In this document: positions 26,000 through 26,153 of the stretch, piece after piece
Position numbering within the stretch: the stretch's first letter is position 1
Layout: each line of letters begins with the position of its first letter
Assembly: GCF_900302475.1 (NCBI RefSeq)
Contig: NZ_OMOQ01000010.1
Coordinates: 1 to 26,153 of the forward strand
Source of the DNA: Defluviimonas aquaemixtae
Lineage (GTDB): Bacteria; Pseudomonadota; Alphaproteobacteria; Rhodobacterales; Rhodobacteraceae
Length of the DNA stretch: 26,153 bases
Direction: 5' to 3'
The notes under the pieces: model-generated
Database searches by the model: none
Seen by the model: only the letters and a program-made list of their open reading frames with translations
What the model was told of the DNA's origin: nothing
Program-made: the position numbers and the translations under genes

Positions 26000-26153
26000 A
26001 TGGCATTGGACGACGATATTGGTGTTTGGAAGTCTGGTCGGGGCCGGGGTCGTCGGGTTCCGAAGGGTCGTCAGCTGGAGGACGGGGCCTGGGCGGAGGT
26101 TCGGGCGCTGTTGGGGGATGGTCCGCGGCGGCGGGATCTTCTGATCGAGTATC
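26000..26153 (+). CDS. Formate dehydrogenase NuoE/NuoF-like subunit, 5' part only
   Basis: The first 51 codons are visible before the window ends. The N-terminus (MALDDDIGVWKSGRGRGRR, then KGRQL and DGPRRRDLLIEY) resembles, from memory, the NuoE-like start of the diaphorase subunit of NAD-dependent formate dehydrogenases in Rhodobacteraceae, where the Arg-Asp-Leu-Leu-Ile-Glu segment begins the helical part before the [2Fe-2S] thioredoxin-like domain. GAGG is about 6 bases upstream of the ATG. The preceding FdsR-like LysR gene supports the call. Formate dehydrogenase oxidises formate to CO2 and makes NADH, the energy-yielding end of oxalate breakdown. No cluster-binding cysteine is yet in view, so the call depends on sequence recall and context. 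Confidence 0.65.
   Translation, partial: MALDDDIGVWKSGRGRGRRVPKGRQLEDGAWAEVRALLGDGPRRRDLLIEY

Noticed and set aside
25962..26144. 60-codon plus-strand open frame before and over the formate dehydrogenase start
   Set aside because: It covers the operator region and overlaps, in another frame, a start that has a ribosome site and a recognisable N-terminus.

Overview
The window reads as a chromosomal stretch from a GC-rich alphaproteobacterium, most likely of Rhodobacteraceae type. The grounds are gene content and protein style: a TTT-type transporter, an oxalyl-CoA pathway, and the start of an NAD-dependent formate dehydrogenase operon preceded by a LysR gene. I see no rRNA, tRNA, CRISPR array, insertion sequence or phage gene. 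The density of confident genes is high on both strands.

Layout. Bases 1-194 (minus) hold the 5' part of an exported protein. Bases 324-1274 (minus) encode a LysR regulator, divergent from a CPA1-type cation:proton antiporter with a C-terminal TrkA-N domain (1428-3266). Bases 3558-7269 (plus) hold a periplasmic molybdenum hydroxylase set: a 2Fe-2S subunit, a Tat-exported molybdopterin subunit, a small diheme cytochrome c and a small membrane protein. Bases 7424-11307 (minus) hold an isochorismatase-fold hydrolase, sucC, sucD, a terminator-like hairpin, and a ketopantoate-reductase-like enzyme that I propose is an oxalyl-CoA reductase. Divergently, from 11496 on the plus strand, run a GntR/FCD regulator, oxc, frc, a formyltransferase/hydrolase like the N-terminal domain of 10-formyl-THF dehydrogenase, fhs, a tandem universal stress protein, a three-gene TTT transporter, and an unassigned P-loop kinase-like protein (to 23830). 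A quinone-oxidoreductase-like gene (minus) and a LysR gene (plus) follow. The window ends inside the first 51 codons of what looks like the formate dehydrogenase NuoE/NuoF-like subunit.

How it fits together. The core is an oxalate catabolism and assimilation locus. The TTT system probably imports oxalate. Frc moves CoA onto oxalate. Oxc decarboxylates oxalyl-CoA to formyl-CoA, while the PanE2-like enzyme may reduce oxalyl-CoA to glyoxylate for assimilation. SucCD could supply succinyl-CoA to prime the CoA transfer. C1 units leave as formate (oxidised by formate dehydrogenase) or enter the folate pool through Fhs and/or the stand-alone formyltransferase.

Regulation. The palindrome GGTATACC occurs three times by eye: twice in the GntR/hydrolase divergent promoter (centres 85 bp apart) and once just upstream of the formate dehydrogenase gene about 14.5 kb away. 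This suggests one GntR regulon covering both. The formate dehydrogenase promoter also carries a near-perfect 22-bp LysR-like palindrome.
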